Part shown: piece after piece, positions 35,835 through 43,165 of the stretch | Layout of the letters: each line of letters starts with the position of its first letter | Numbering within the stretch: position 1 is the first letter of the stretch | Assembly (NCBI RefSeq): GCF_017744015.1 | Contig: NZ_JAGHRA010000011.1 | Span: 1 to 64,000 of the forward strand | Source: Paracoccus sp. R12_2 | Lineage (GTDB): Bacteria > Pseudomonadota > Alphaproteobacteria > Rhodobacterales > Rhodobacteraceae | DNA: 64,000 bases | Direction of reading: 5' to 3' | Notes under the pieces: generated by a model | The model's database searches: none | Seen by the model: only the letters and a program-made list of their open reading frames with translations | What the model was told of the DNA's origin: nothing | Position numbers and translations under genes: made by a program

Positions 35835-35848
35835 TTGACTTTTATCAA
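35835..35848 (+). promoter_or_regulatory. FNR-type box upstream of the narR-like gene
   Basis: TTGACTTTTATCAA matches TTGAT-N4-ATCAA at nine of ten positions, 46 bases before the regulator ATG. It probably drives or autoregulates the regulator, and could also affect narK on the other strand. Confidence 0.65.
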
Positions 35849-35894
35849 TTCATTTGATGACACTTGTTAAGTGCGCAAAAGCAAGGGGAACGAC

Positions 35895-36593
35895 ATGCCC
35901 GATTCCGAACACCGGGATATTCGAAAACTCGATCTCTTTGCGCAGATGGCGGATGATAATTTCACATCCTTGATGCGGGGCGCCTATGTGCAGAATTTCC
36001 CAGCACAGATCGAATTGATCACTGAAGGAGAACCGAGCGATTTTCTTCATATCGTCGTTTCGGGCTCGGTCGATCTGTTTTCGACCTGGAATGGCCGAGA
36101 GACCAGCATGGCGACCGTCCGCCCGATCTCGACCTTCATTCTTGCCGCGACCATCAAGGATGCGCCCTATCTGATGTCGGCCCGCACGTTGGAGAAAAGC
36201 CGGATCGCGCTGATCCCCAGTCAGGACGTGCGCGCGATCTTCGACGCCGACGGCAACTTTGCTCGTGCGATCGTCACGGAACTGGCGCAGTGCTATCGCT
36301 CGGTCATTAAGGCGCAGAAGGATCTGAAACTCAGAACCTCGCTCGAGCGGCTCGCGAACTACCTGCTCAGGCAACAAAGGCACGCCGGCGGCGGGGCCGC
36401 GTTCGAGCTGGATTTCGAAAAGCGGCGGCTGGCCTCCGTGCTGGGCATGACCCCCGAAAATCTCAGCCGCGCCTTCAAGGGCCTGCAGCCCTATGGCGTT
36501 ACCGTGACCGGCACCCACATCAGCATCGGCGATCAGGCGGACCTTGAGCGCTTTGCGAAACCAAATCCGCTGATTGATGACTTTTCAAGCTGA
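35895..36593 (+). CDS. narR: Crp/Fnr-family nitrate/nitrite regulator, NarR type
   Basis: A 232-residue Crp/Fnr regulator with a cAMP-like beta-roll (LITEGEPSDFLHIVVSGSVD; ATVRPISTFILAATIKDAPY) and a C-terminal helix-turn-helix (LASVLGMTPENLSRAFKGLQ). The N-terminal cysteine cluster that holds the Fe-S centre of FNR is absent; the only nearby start residues are MPDSEHRDIRKLDLFAQM. This agrees with NarR of Paracoccus, which activates narKGHJI with nitrate or nitrite but does not sense oxygen directly. The ATG at 35895 follows an AAGGGGAA site; an upstream GTG at 35871 is less likely. It is divergent from narK. Confidence 0.9.
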   Translation: MPDSEHRDIRKLDLFAQMADDNFTSLMRGAYVQNFPAQIELITEGEPSDFLHIVVSGSVDLFSTWNGRETSMATVRPISTFILAATIKDAPYLMSARTLEKSRIALIPSQDVRAIFDADGNFARAIVTELAQCYRSVIKAQKDLKLRTSLERLANYLLRQQRHAGGGAAFELDFEKRRLASVLGMTPENLSRAFKGLQPYGVTVTGTHISIGDQADLERFAKPNPLIDDFSS

Positions 36594-36721
36594 GGAACGA
36601 ACAGATGACACGGCGGACGGGATAGAGGCTGAGGCGATCATGCAGGTGGCGATGCTGGCCATCGCTCCGCTTCGCCTGCCCCGTGCCGTCGCGGCGAAGA
36701 CCTGGATCGAAGAACTGACGG

Positions 36722-37387
36722 TCACGGCAGCGGGCTGACGCCGAAGAGAACGGGATGCACCCAGATCAGCGCGGCGTAAAGGACAGTGCCGGCCACCAGC
36801 CGCGCCAGGGTGCCTCTTGACGCGCGCAAGAACAGAAGCGGCGCGCGCTTTTCAGCCGCGCGCAGGCGCTGCCATTCTGACCCCATCTCGCGGCGCTTGC
36901 GCCGGTCGATCAGACGGCCGCCAAGGACTGCGAAAGCGGCGAAAGTTCCGAACAGGATCACATGCGCCAGATCACCGTTCGGCACGACATGGGCCGCCGC
37001 CCAAAGCGCCAGGGCGGCAAGCAGCGGATGACGTGACCACCGGACGATGCCGGGCCGTGCCGGGTCGAACTGGTCGTTGCGTGCACCCCCGAAGGAGAAT
37101 GGGTTGGGCCGCCCGATGGACAGCGCAAGGATCAGGCAGACCGGCCCCATGACCGTCAGTGGGACATGGACCTGCCATGGAGCCCAGCCCCACAGGGGCA
37201 CATGCGGCGCACGGCCTGCCGCCCCGATCAACCAGGCCAGGACAGCAAGGGACAGGACGGAATAGGCCAGTGTGAAACCGGAAGCTCCAAGCCGCGCCTG
37301 AAACCAGGCCCGCAGCGGCGGTCGCACGGGCAAGGAATGCGACAGGAAGAACACGACATAAGCCAGGGCGAACTCGAACCATCCCAT
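36722..37387 (-). CDS. nnrU: NnrU family membrane protein
   Basis: A 221-residue integral membrane protein with about six hydrophobic segments. It begins MGWFEFALAYVVFFLSHSLP, has the family motif NPFSFGGARNDQFDPARPGI and the following VRWSRHPLLAALALWAAAHV, and ends in a short helix. NnrU is found with NnrS and denitrification genes and is related to isoprenylcysteine-methyltransferase-like and NnrU proteins. Its exact biochemical role in NO metabolism is not known. It lies 11 bases after nnrS on the same strand. The 128 bases between its stop and narR's stop contain no convincing gene or terminator. Confidence 0.92.
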   Translation of the reverse strand: MGWFEFALAYVVFFLSHSLPVRPPLRAWFQARLGASGFTLAYSVLSLAVLAWLIGAAGRAPHVPLWGWAPWQVHVPLTVMGPVCLILALSIGRPNPFSFGGARNDQFDPARPGIVRWSRHPLLAALALWAAAHVVPNGDLAHVILFGTFAAFAVLGGRLIDRRKRREMGSEWQRLRAAEKRAPLLFLRASRGTLARLVAGTVLYAALIWVHPVLFGVSPLP

Positions 37388-37398
37388 CTGCGCGCGCC

Positions 37399-38604
37399 TC
37401 AGACCCGCTTGGCCACGGGCGGGCGCAACAAGAGCGCACCGTAGACGACGGCAAAGCCTCCGAAGGCCGCGACCCAGAACAGCCCCGCCGCCATGTGCAG
37501 CCTGCCGGAGAATTCGGGCCAAACGCCGCCCGCAACCCGGGCAAAGACGGAGAGGATCAGCGCCAGATAGATCGCGACCGTCCCCGCCCCTGCCGTCAGC
37601 GCCTGCCCGGTATGACCCAGCGTCGCGCGGGTCATTACGGCCAGCGTCATCAGACCGATGGCGCCTGCCATCCAGAAATGCTGTGCACCGGCCATCCCGA
37701 AGGACCCCGGCAGCAGGATTTCCGCGGCAAGGGCCAGGGCACCCAGCGGCACGAAGGCATAGCCTGCGTGCAACACCGTCACCAACGGCTCGGCCAAGGT
37801 CCGATGCCCCGCCCAACGGGCCAATCGCAGGGCGTGCAACACGGCTGCGAGCGCAAGGACCAGCCCGGTCAGCGTCCCAAGAGGCAAGACGACCCACAGG
37901 CCAAGCGAGATCAGAAGGATCAGCAGCGCCATTTTGTCAAAGGACTGCATCGGCGGCGCGGGCAAGACGGTGCTGCGCCGTTTCACCAGCCAGTTGCGGG
38001 TGAAGGACGGCACCACACGGCCGCCGATCACGGCGATCATCATGATGCCCGCGCCAAGGCCCAGCCGCAGGCCGTGGCCCTGGGCCGCGTAACCGCCCTT
38101 CGCGGCCTCCCAATGGAACAGCGCGTTGCCGAGGATGAAGACCCCCAGCATCGCCAGCACGATCAGGTTGCGCCAGTTCTTGCCCGCCACGATCTCGCGC
38201 GCGATCAGCATCGCAAAGACCACCGGAAACGCCAGATCTACCATGGCAACCGGCAGCGCAGGCACGCTGCCCGAGACCGCAACCGCCACGCGGCCCATCA
38301 GCCACAGGCCCACAAGCATCCCCAGTCGCCAGCCGACGATCGGCAAGCGCCCCGTCCAGTTCGGCACCGCGGTCAGCAGGAAACCCGCGACAACGGCGCC
38401 CAGATAGCCGAAAAGGAATTCATGCGCGTGCCATGACACGGGGTCGAATGCGGTGGGCAGCACCACGTGCCCCGACAGCATCGGCACCCAAAGCGCCATC
38501 GCCAGCGCGGCGCAGACCGTCGCGCCGAAAAAGAACGGGCGGAACCCGAAGGTCAAGATCGCGGGTCCGGTCCAGGCGCGCATTCGTTCGGTGGTGGTGG
38601 TCAT
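37399..38604 (-). CDS. nnrS: NnrS family haem-copper membrane protein
   Basis: A 401-residue, about 12-helix inner-membrane protein. It has the typical start PAILTFGFRPFFFGATVCAA, the SWHAHEFLFGYLGAVVAGFL motif, TAVPNWTGRLPIVGW, then MIAVIGGRVVPSFTRNWL and, late, MTRATLGHTGQALTA. NnrS proteins contain haem and copper and protect against nitrosative stress, for example by reducing the impact of NO-derived species. The ATG at 38604 is preceded by an AAGGA site. A longer reading from an ATG at 38676 lacks support. It shares its strand with nnrU. Confidence 0.95.
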   Translation of the reverse strand: MTTTTERMRAWTGPAILTFGFRPFFFGATVCAALAMALWVPMLSGHVVLPTAFDPVSWHAHEFLFGYLGAVVAGFLLTAVPNWTGRLPIVGWRLGMLVGLWLMGRVAVAVSGSVPALPVAMVDLAFPVVFAMLIAREIVAGKNWRNLIVLAMLGVFILGNALFHWEAAKGGYAAQGHGLRLGLGAGIMMIAVIGGRVVPSFTRNWLVKRRSTVLPAPPMQSFDKMALLILLISLGLWVVLPLGTLTGLVLALAAVLHALRLARWAGHRTLAEPLVTVLHAGYAFVPLGALALAAEILLPGSFGMAGAQHFWMAGAIGLMTLAVMTRATLGHTGQALTAGAGTVAIYLALILSVFARVAGGVWPEFSGRLHMAAGLFWVAAFGGFAVVYGALLLRPPVAKRV

Positions 38605-38650
38605 CGATGTGTCCTTGAGTCCGGCCTTGTTGCCGCGACGCCTTCCTCGG

Positions 38651-39295
38651 TCAGTAGGGGTCGAGCGGGATGTCATGGGGTTGCGGAAAGATCGTCGGCT
38701 GGCGGGCGGCGTTCAGCGCGATGCCAATGGTGATGGGGCGTGGTGTCGGCGCGGCCAGCGTCCGATCGAAATAGCCCCTACCCCAGCCCAACCGATAACA
38801 GTCGTCGATCCACCCCAGGCAGGGCGCGAGCGCGAAATCGGGCACCAGCATATTGGCATGGGGCGGGGGAACGGGGATGTTCCAGTCGCCGCGCACCAGT
38901 CTGGTCTCCGGTGTCAAGCGGCGAAACACCAGCGGCGCGGCGCGCGTTTCGACCACCGGCAGGGCGATGGTCACGCCCGCGCTTTGCAGATCGGCCAAGG
39001 CCGGGCGCAGGTGGGGCTCTCCCTTGATCGGCCAGTAGCCGGACAGGACGCATCCGTGCCTTGCCCCGCGCCCTGTCAGCTCCCTCTTCGGATGCCCCGC
39101 GACCCTGTCTGATATCTGCGCCCGCCCGGCCTGGCGCAGGCCCTCCCTCAGCCCGGCCAGCCGTTTCCGTTCCGCCCGGCGCCCGCGCGCCACATCGCGC
39201 ACCTGCCCGGGATCAACGCCAAGCGGGTCGAAATACGCGGGATCGACCTCTGTCGCCATGCAAGGCGGCGAGGCATATGTCCCGCACTTGGTCAT
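38651..39295 (-). CDS. 5-formyltetrahydrofolate cyclo-ligase
   Basis: The 214-residue enzyme converts 5-formyl-THF to 5,10-methenyl-THF using ATP. It carries SGYWPIKGEPHLRPALADLQ (substrate loop), RGDWNIPVPPPHANMLVPDF, and the glycine-rich ATP-binding signature YRLGWGRGYFDRTLAA (GxGxGYYDR type). The ATG at 39295 overlaps the stop of the hemerythrin gene (ATGA), which is why I prefer it over the ATG at 39259. This position, within the NO-response cluster, is unusual for a folate enzyme but seen in other Rhodobacterales-like arrangements. Complete. Confidence 0.88.
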   Translation of the reverse strand: MTKCGTYASPPCMATEVDPAYFDPLGVDPGQVRDVARGRRAERKRLAGLREGLRQAGRAQISDRVAGHPKRELTGRGARHGCVLSGYWPIKGEPHLRPALADLQSAGVTIALPVVETRAAPLVFRRLTPETRLVRGDWNIPVPPPHANMLVPDFALAPCLGWIDDCYRLGWGRGYFDRTLAAPTPRPITIGIALNAARQPTIFPQPHDIPLDPY

Positions 39296-39710
39296 CTTGC
39301 CGGCTCGAACCGGGGTAAAAGCACGTCTTTCTCCAGCGCGATGTGCGCGGCCAGTTCGTCGAGCAGCGTCGCCGTGCCGCCATAAATCGACCGCCACGAA
39401 CCACAGGCATGCTCTGGCGGTGTCAGATCACCTGTCAGCTTGCGGATCAGCGCGATGGTCTCGGCGTGATCGTCATGGTCGGCGCACATGACCGCAATGG
39501 GGTGTTCGATGCCCGCGCCGCCGCCCGCACGCATGGCCGGGAACAGGATCAGCTTTTCCTTGGTCATGTGGTCTTCCATCTCGTGCGCAAGCGTGGCCAG
39601 GGCACGAGCGAGGCCAGGCCAGCCCGGTGCATCTGGTGATAGTTGGTCAGGATGTGGTCGATCATGGCACCGGTTTCCGGCGACACTGCGGCGGTGGCAT
39701 CGTCGTGCAT
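39292..39710 (-). pseudogene. RIC/YtfE-type hemerythrin protein, frameshifted
   Basis: From the ATG at 39710 the sequence reads MHDDATAAVSPETGAMIDHI and LTNYHQMHRAGLASLVP, the usual start of ScdA/YtfE/DnrN di-iron proteins (DHIxxxYHxxHR). It then leaves frame, and the remainder, HEMEDHMTKEKLILFPAMRA, CADHDDHAETIALIRKLTGD and LDELAAHIALEKDVLLPRFE, is in another frame. The iron-binding histidines and glutamates are all still encoded. The junction near 39600 also lacks about a dozen residues compared with relatives, so a small deletion created the shift. The intact protein repairs Fe-S clusters damaged by NO. Its loss in a nitrate respirer would be notable. Confidence 0.75.
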
Positions 39711-39753
39711 GGCACATCCCCTCTGTGGTGTATCGTCGGAACAAGATGAATTG

Positions 39754-39766
39754 GCATTTTATTTAC
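39754..39766 (+). promoter_or_regulatory. possible NsrR-type half-palindrome
   Basis: GCATTTTATTTAC resembles the NsrR core GTATTTTAAATAC at 10 of 13 positions. It lies in the gap between the hemerythrin gene and the divergent Rrf2 regulator, where an autoregulated NsrR site would be expected. Match quality is modest. Confidence 0.35.
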
Positions 39767-39817
39767 CGATTAGACCACAGTAATACGCATTGCAAATACC
39801 AAATCAGGAGCGCGACA

Positions 39818-40231
39818 ATGCGCCTCACGTCCTTCACAGATTACGGGCTTCGCGTGCTGATGCGCATGGCGGGCACGCCGGATCGTGCCTTCACGGCCGC
39901 CGACCTTGCCGCCGAGTTCAGCGTCTCGCGCAACCATCTGGCCAAAGTGGTTTCCGCGCTTGCCGCGGCAGGTCTTCTGGAAACCCGGCGTGGCGGCGGG
40001 GGCGGTGCGATGCTGGCCCGCGCCCCCGAGGACATCCGGCTGGGCGATGTGGTAACGGTGCTGGAAGCCGATCAGGCGCTGGTGGAATGCTTTGCCTCCG
40101 GCACCAACACCTGCACCCTGACCCCGCAATGCCGGTTGAAGGCGCGGCTGGCCCATGCCGAGGCGGCCTTCGTGGCCGATCTTAACGGCAGCACCCTTGC
40201 CGATTGCGTCTACCGCCCGGAAAACGCCTGA
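39818..40231 (+). CDS. Rrf2-family regulator, NsrR-like
   Basis: A 137-residue Rrf2 protein. It starts MRLTSFTDYGLRVLMRMAGT, has the recognition helix in FSVSRNHLAKVVSALAAAGL and the wing GLLETRRGGGGGAMLARAPE. Three cysteines (Cys91, Cys99, Cys105) in VECFASGTNTCTLTPQCRLK fit the Fe-S ligand pattern of NsrR. NsrR represses NO-detoxification genes until NO attacks its cluster. It is divergent from the hemerythrin-FCL-nnrS-nnrU arm, its likely target. The last 22 bases overlap the convergent membrane gene. Confidence 0.88.
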   Translation: MRLTSFTDYGLRVLMRMAGTPDRAFTAADLAAEFSVSRNHLAKVVSALAAAGLLETRRGGGGGAMLARAPEDIRLGDVVTVLEADQALVECFASGTNTCTLTPQCRLKARLAHAEAAFVADLNGSTLADCVYRPENA

Positions 40232-40602
40232 TCGGTCAGCAGTTGTCGGGCGACCAGCGCGATGCCGCCCCATAACGTGCTGCGAAGGGTCATGGCGAAC
40301 ACGGTGCGCGCCTCGAACGCGCCGCCTTGGGCGACATGCAGACCAAACGCCGCAAAGACCAACAGCGTTGCCGCGAAGATCGCCAGCGACAGGGGCCAGG
40401 ACCATTGCCGCCCCTGCCACAGGCCAAGGTCCGCGACGACATAGACAAGCCCGGCCAGCGTGTTGAACCACAGAACGAACGAGACGTTCGCCCCTATCTG
40501 AAGCCCGCCAGGAAGCGTCGCCTCGCCCGAAACAACCGTCAAAAGGCCGAAGGCTCTCGCAACACCCCCCGCGACGCGCAGCAGTATATATTGCTTCGTT
40601 AT
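40210..40602 (-). CDS. small four-helix membrane protein, start codon apparently lost
   Basis: The frame encodes about 130 residues with four hydrophobic segments: RVAGGVARAFGLLTVVSGEA; VSFVLWFNTLAGLVYVVADL; PLSLAIFAATLLVFAAFGLH; and FAMTLRSTLWGGIALVARQL. A strong AGGAGG ribosome site (plus-strand 40612-40617) is followed nine bases later by ATA (40602-40600), where an ATG would be expected. The only in-frame ATG (40722) lies inside the broken TetR gene and gives an unrelated, cysteine-rich leader. Either ATG mutated to ATA or another codon is used. No function is recognised; the TetR gene upstream on the same strand suggests co-regulation. Confidence 0.55.
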   Translation of the reverse strand: MTKQYILLRVAGGVARAFGLLTVVSGEATLPGGLQIGANVSFVLWFNTLAGLVYVVADLGLWQGRQWSWPLSLAIFAATLLVFAAFGLHVAQGGAFEARTVFAMTLRSTLWGGIALVARQLLTDQAFSGR

Positions 40603-41215
40603 CGAAACCGTCCTCCTGAGCTGTCGATAGCGCCGACTGCACCTCAAACAGTCGCAACCCCTCGTGCAGGAGCGAAGCGCCCCGCGCGCCGAGCGTCCAG
40701 CGGATGGCGATGCCCTGCGCAAGAGACATCAGCAGGATGGCGACATCTTCCGGGCCGACGTCGCGCTGCAGGTCGCCAGTCGCCTGAAGATCCCTTATCG
40801 CGGCAACGACGCGGCCCTGAAACGAGGCCAGAAGCCCGCGAAACACGTCGCGAAGCGCTTGATTGTCCACCTGCAACTTGCGCGAGAACAGGATCGACGA
40901 CAGGACGTGCGTCTCGGATGTGGCTGACGGCCGGGCACCGATCAGCGGCTTCAGGCGCACATGCGGGTTGCTGGCCACGGACTCGGCTGCGGTCCAGTCA
41001 TCCCGCAAACGATCCGCGATTTCTACGGCAACCGCCAGCCAGGGCGCACCCTTGGTGGGGAAGTGCCGAATGATCGCGGGCTGGCTGAGGCCAATGGCGC
41101 GCGCCACATCCGTGGTTCGCAGCCGGTCGGGTTCGATATCGCCGGCCAGTCACAGCACCTCGGCCACGGTCTGCGGTTTTCGTTCGTCCGCGCTCTGACG
41201 ACCGACACGCTTCAC
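40600..41215 (-). pseudogene. TetR/AcrR-family regulator with in-frame stop
   Basis: From the GTG at 41215 the frame reads VKRVGRQSADERKPQTVAEV then L and TGA (41152-41150). It continues in the same frame LAGDIEPDRLRTTDVARAIG and LSQPAIIRHFPTKGAPWLAV, the complete TetR helix-turn-helix, and on through LQVDNQALRDVFRGLLASFQ to EDVAILLMSLAQGIAIRWTL and GLRLFEVQSALSTAQED. After that the frame runs on without a stop into the next gene, so the natural end is also lost. TetR regulators are about 200 residues, as here. The stop at codon 22 would leave no DNA-binding domain unless translation restarts at a downstream ATG (41107), which lies inside the recognition region. Confidence 0.8.
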
Positions 41216-41221
41216 CTCTCG

Positions 41222-41239
41222 TTGTCTGACATCAGATAA
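41222..41239. promoter_or_regulatory. 18-bp near-palindrome, probable TetR operator
   Basis: TTGTCTGACATCAGATAA is an inverted repeat with one mismatched pair, starting seven bases upstream of the GTG of the broken TetR gene. Its size and place fit an autoregulatory operator that has outlived its repressor. Confidence 0.55.
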
Positions 41240-41356
41240 TTTAGGACGTGAGGGCTTGATCGAGAACGGAGAGCCGCGGGCGGGGTTACCACCTACGCCC
41301 GCAAGGGAAATGTTCGGCAGCGGGCATCGCACGATCCCGACACGGGAATTCGCGAC

Positions 41357-43165
41357 TCAGGACTGCCGGACATAGTCGCCGGGGGCTGGATCGAGCGCAG
41401 GAAGACCGCGCTGCGACGCCCCTATGCCTGGAGGTGCCACAAGTCCACCGCCATAGGTCGCGAGCCATTTCGTCCAGTCCGGCCACCACGATCCCGGCAC
41501 GGGTTCCGTCTGAGCCAGCCAGCCGTCGGGTCCGACATAGAGCGCGCCAGCCGGGCGATGCGAGATTCGGTAGTGCCGGCCCTTGTGACCGGGCTGGCTG
41601 AGGATGCCGGTGTTGTGTCCGCCCTTGGTCAGCACGAAGGTCAGGTCGCAGTCAGTGAACAGCTGGGTCTTGTAGACTGATCGCCATGGCGCGATGTGGT
41701 CCGTTTCGGTGCCCACGACGAACAGGGGCACGGAAAGATCCTTCAGCGCGATCACCCGGCCCTCCACCGCGAAACGCCCCGCCGTCAGCCGGTTTTCAAG
41801 AAACAGCCCGCGCAGGTATTGCGAATGCATGCGGGCGGGCATCCGGGTCGTGTCAGAGAGCCACGCACCGATGTCGGTGGGCACATCCTCATGCCCGAGG
41901 AAGTAGCGATGGACGGCGCGGGTCCAGATCAGGTCTTCGGCGCGGATGGCCGCAAAGGCACGGGCCATCTGCGGGCGGTCCAGGTATCCCTGTTGCCACA
42001 TCAGGTCTTCCAGGAACGCGATCTGGCTTTCGTCAAGGAACAGCAGAAGCTCGCCCGCCTCGGCGAAGTCCACTTGGGCGGCCATCAACGTGACCGAGGC
42101 CAGCCGGCGATCGCGGTCACGCGCCATGGTCGCCGCCGCAATCGCAAGGATCGTGCCGCCAAGGCAGTAGCCTACGGCCTGCACTGGCGTGTCGGGAACG
42201 ATCGCCGCCACAGCGTTCAACGCGGCCAAGACGCCACACTTGCGGTAATCCTCCAGCGACAGGTTCCGCCGCTCGGCCTTCGGATTGATCCACGAGATCA
42301 TGAAGACGGTGAAGCTTTGCTGGACCAGATAGCGCACCATCGAATTTTCGGGCGAGAGGTCGAGGATGTAATACTTCATGATCCAGGCGGGGACGATCAG
42401 GATCGGACGGGCGTGAACCTGCGGTGTCTGCGGAGCGTACTGGATCAGTTCAATCAGGTCGTTGCGAAAGACCACCTGGCCCGGAGTACAGGCCAGATCC
42501 TCACCAACTCGGTAGCCTGCGGGGGGAGAGTCGTGCCGGTTTGTCAGAGTCTTGGTCACATCCTCCCGGAAATGCGCGGCACCTTCAGTCAGGTTTCGGC
42601 CACCGGTCTTCACCGTCTCTTGGATGATCTCGGGATTGAGCAGCGGCTGGTTCGAGGGCGACAGCATGTCAAGCGTCTGGCGAGCCAGAAACCTGGTGCG
42701 GTCCGCATCTTCGATACGCAGGCCGCGCATCGGTTCGGTGGCATGATCCCACCAGTCCTGCACGGCAAGGAACCCTTGCTGCCACATCTTGAACGGAAAG
42801 GCCTGCCAGCCCGGATGGGCAAAGCGCTTGTCGTAGGGCTTTGGCGCGAAGGGCGGCGGGCCATTCGGGGTGGTCGCCAGCGCCAGGACCTTCATGAGGT
42901 TCTGCCGAGCATGCTCAGTCAGTTCCATCTGGCGGCCGGGCGAGCGCGCCATGTGTTGCGCCCAGTCGCTCCAGGCCTCGATGAAGGCATGGGGTGACAC
43001 CCCGCCGCTCAGCTTCGCCAGGGCGCCGCGCAGCGCCCGGTCGAGACTGTCATGCGATTGGTCCTGCGGCGGCAGGTGCGCGGGTGGCACCACTGCAGGC
43101 AATTGCGATGGCGCTGCGGCAAGAGAAGGAATGGGAGGCGGCTTTCGTTTCGTTGGTCGCGTCAT
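41357..43165 (-). CDS. phaC: class I poly(3-hydroxyalkanoate) synthase PhaC
   Basis: The 602-residue enzyme polymerises hydroxyacyl-CoA into storage polyester. The N-terminal domain holds RFAHPGWQAFPFKMWQQGFL, a class I marker. The catalytic lipase-like box is VGYCLGGTILAIAAAT with the nucleophile Cys334. The aspartate lies in GTETDHIAPW and the histidine in LTKGGHNTGILS. It begins with an ATGA overlap onto the cation ATPase stop, so the two are co-translated. Upstream extension beyond 43165 has no support. Complete; the link to an ATPase and acetate kinase suggests a low-oxygen carbon-storage role. Confidence 0.95.
   Translation of the reverse strand: MTRPTKRKPPPIPSLAAAPSQLPAVVPPAHLPPQDQSHDSLDRALRGALAKLSGGVSPHAFIEAWSDWAQHMARSPGRQMELTEHARQNLMKVLALATTPNGPPPFAPKPYDKRFAHPGWQAFPFKMWQQGFLAVQDWWDHATEPMRGLRIEDADRTRFLARQTLDMLSPSNQPLLNPEIIQETVKTGGRNLTEGAAHFREDVTKTLTNRHDSPPAGYRVGEDLACTPGQVVFRNDLIELIQYAPQTPQVHARPILIVPAWIMKYYILDLSPENSMVRYLVQQSFTVFMISWINPKAERRNLSLEDYRKCGVLAALNAVAAIVPDTPVQAVGYCLGGTILAIAAATMARDRDRRLASVTLMAAQVDFAEAGELLLFLDESQIAFLEDLMWQQGYLDRPQMARAFAAIRAEDLIWTRAVHRYFLGHEDVPTDIGAWLSDTTRMPARMHSQYLRGLFLENRLTAGRFAVEGRVIALKDLSVPLFVVGTETDHIAPWRSVYKTQLFTDCDLTFVLTKGGHNTGILSQPGHKGRHYRISHRPAGALYVGPDGWLAQTEPVPGSWWPDWTKWLATYGGGLVAPPGIGASQRGLPALDPAPGDYVRQS

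Noticed and set aside
36640..36738. Short frame MQVAMLAIAPLRLPRAVAAK... between narR and nnrU
   Set aside because: 32 codons, no clear ribosome binding site, overlaps the end of nnrU; could be a small protein but nothing supports it beyond being open.
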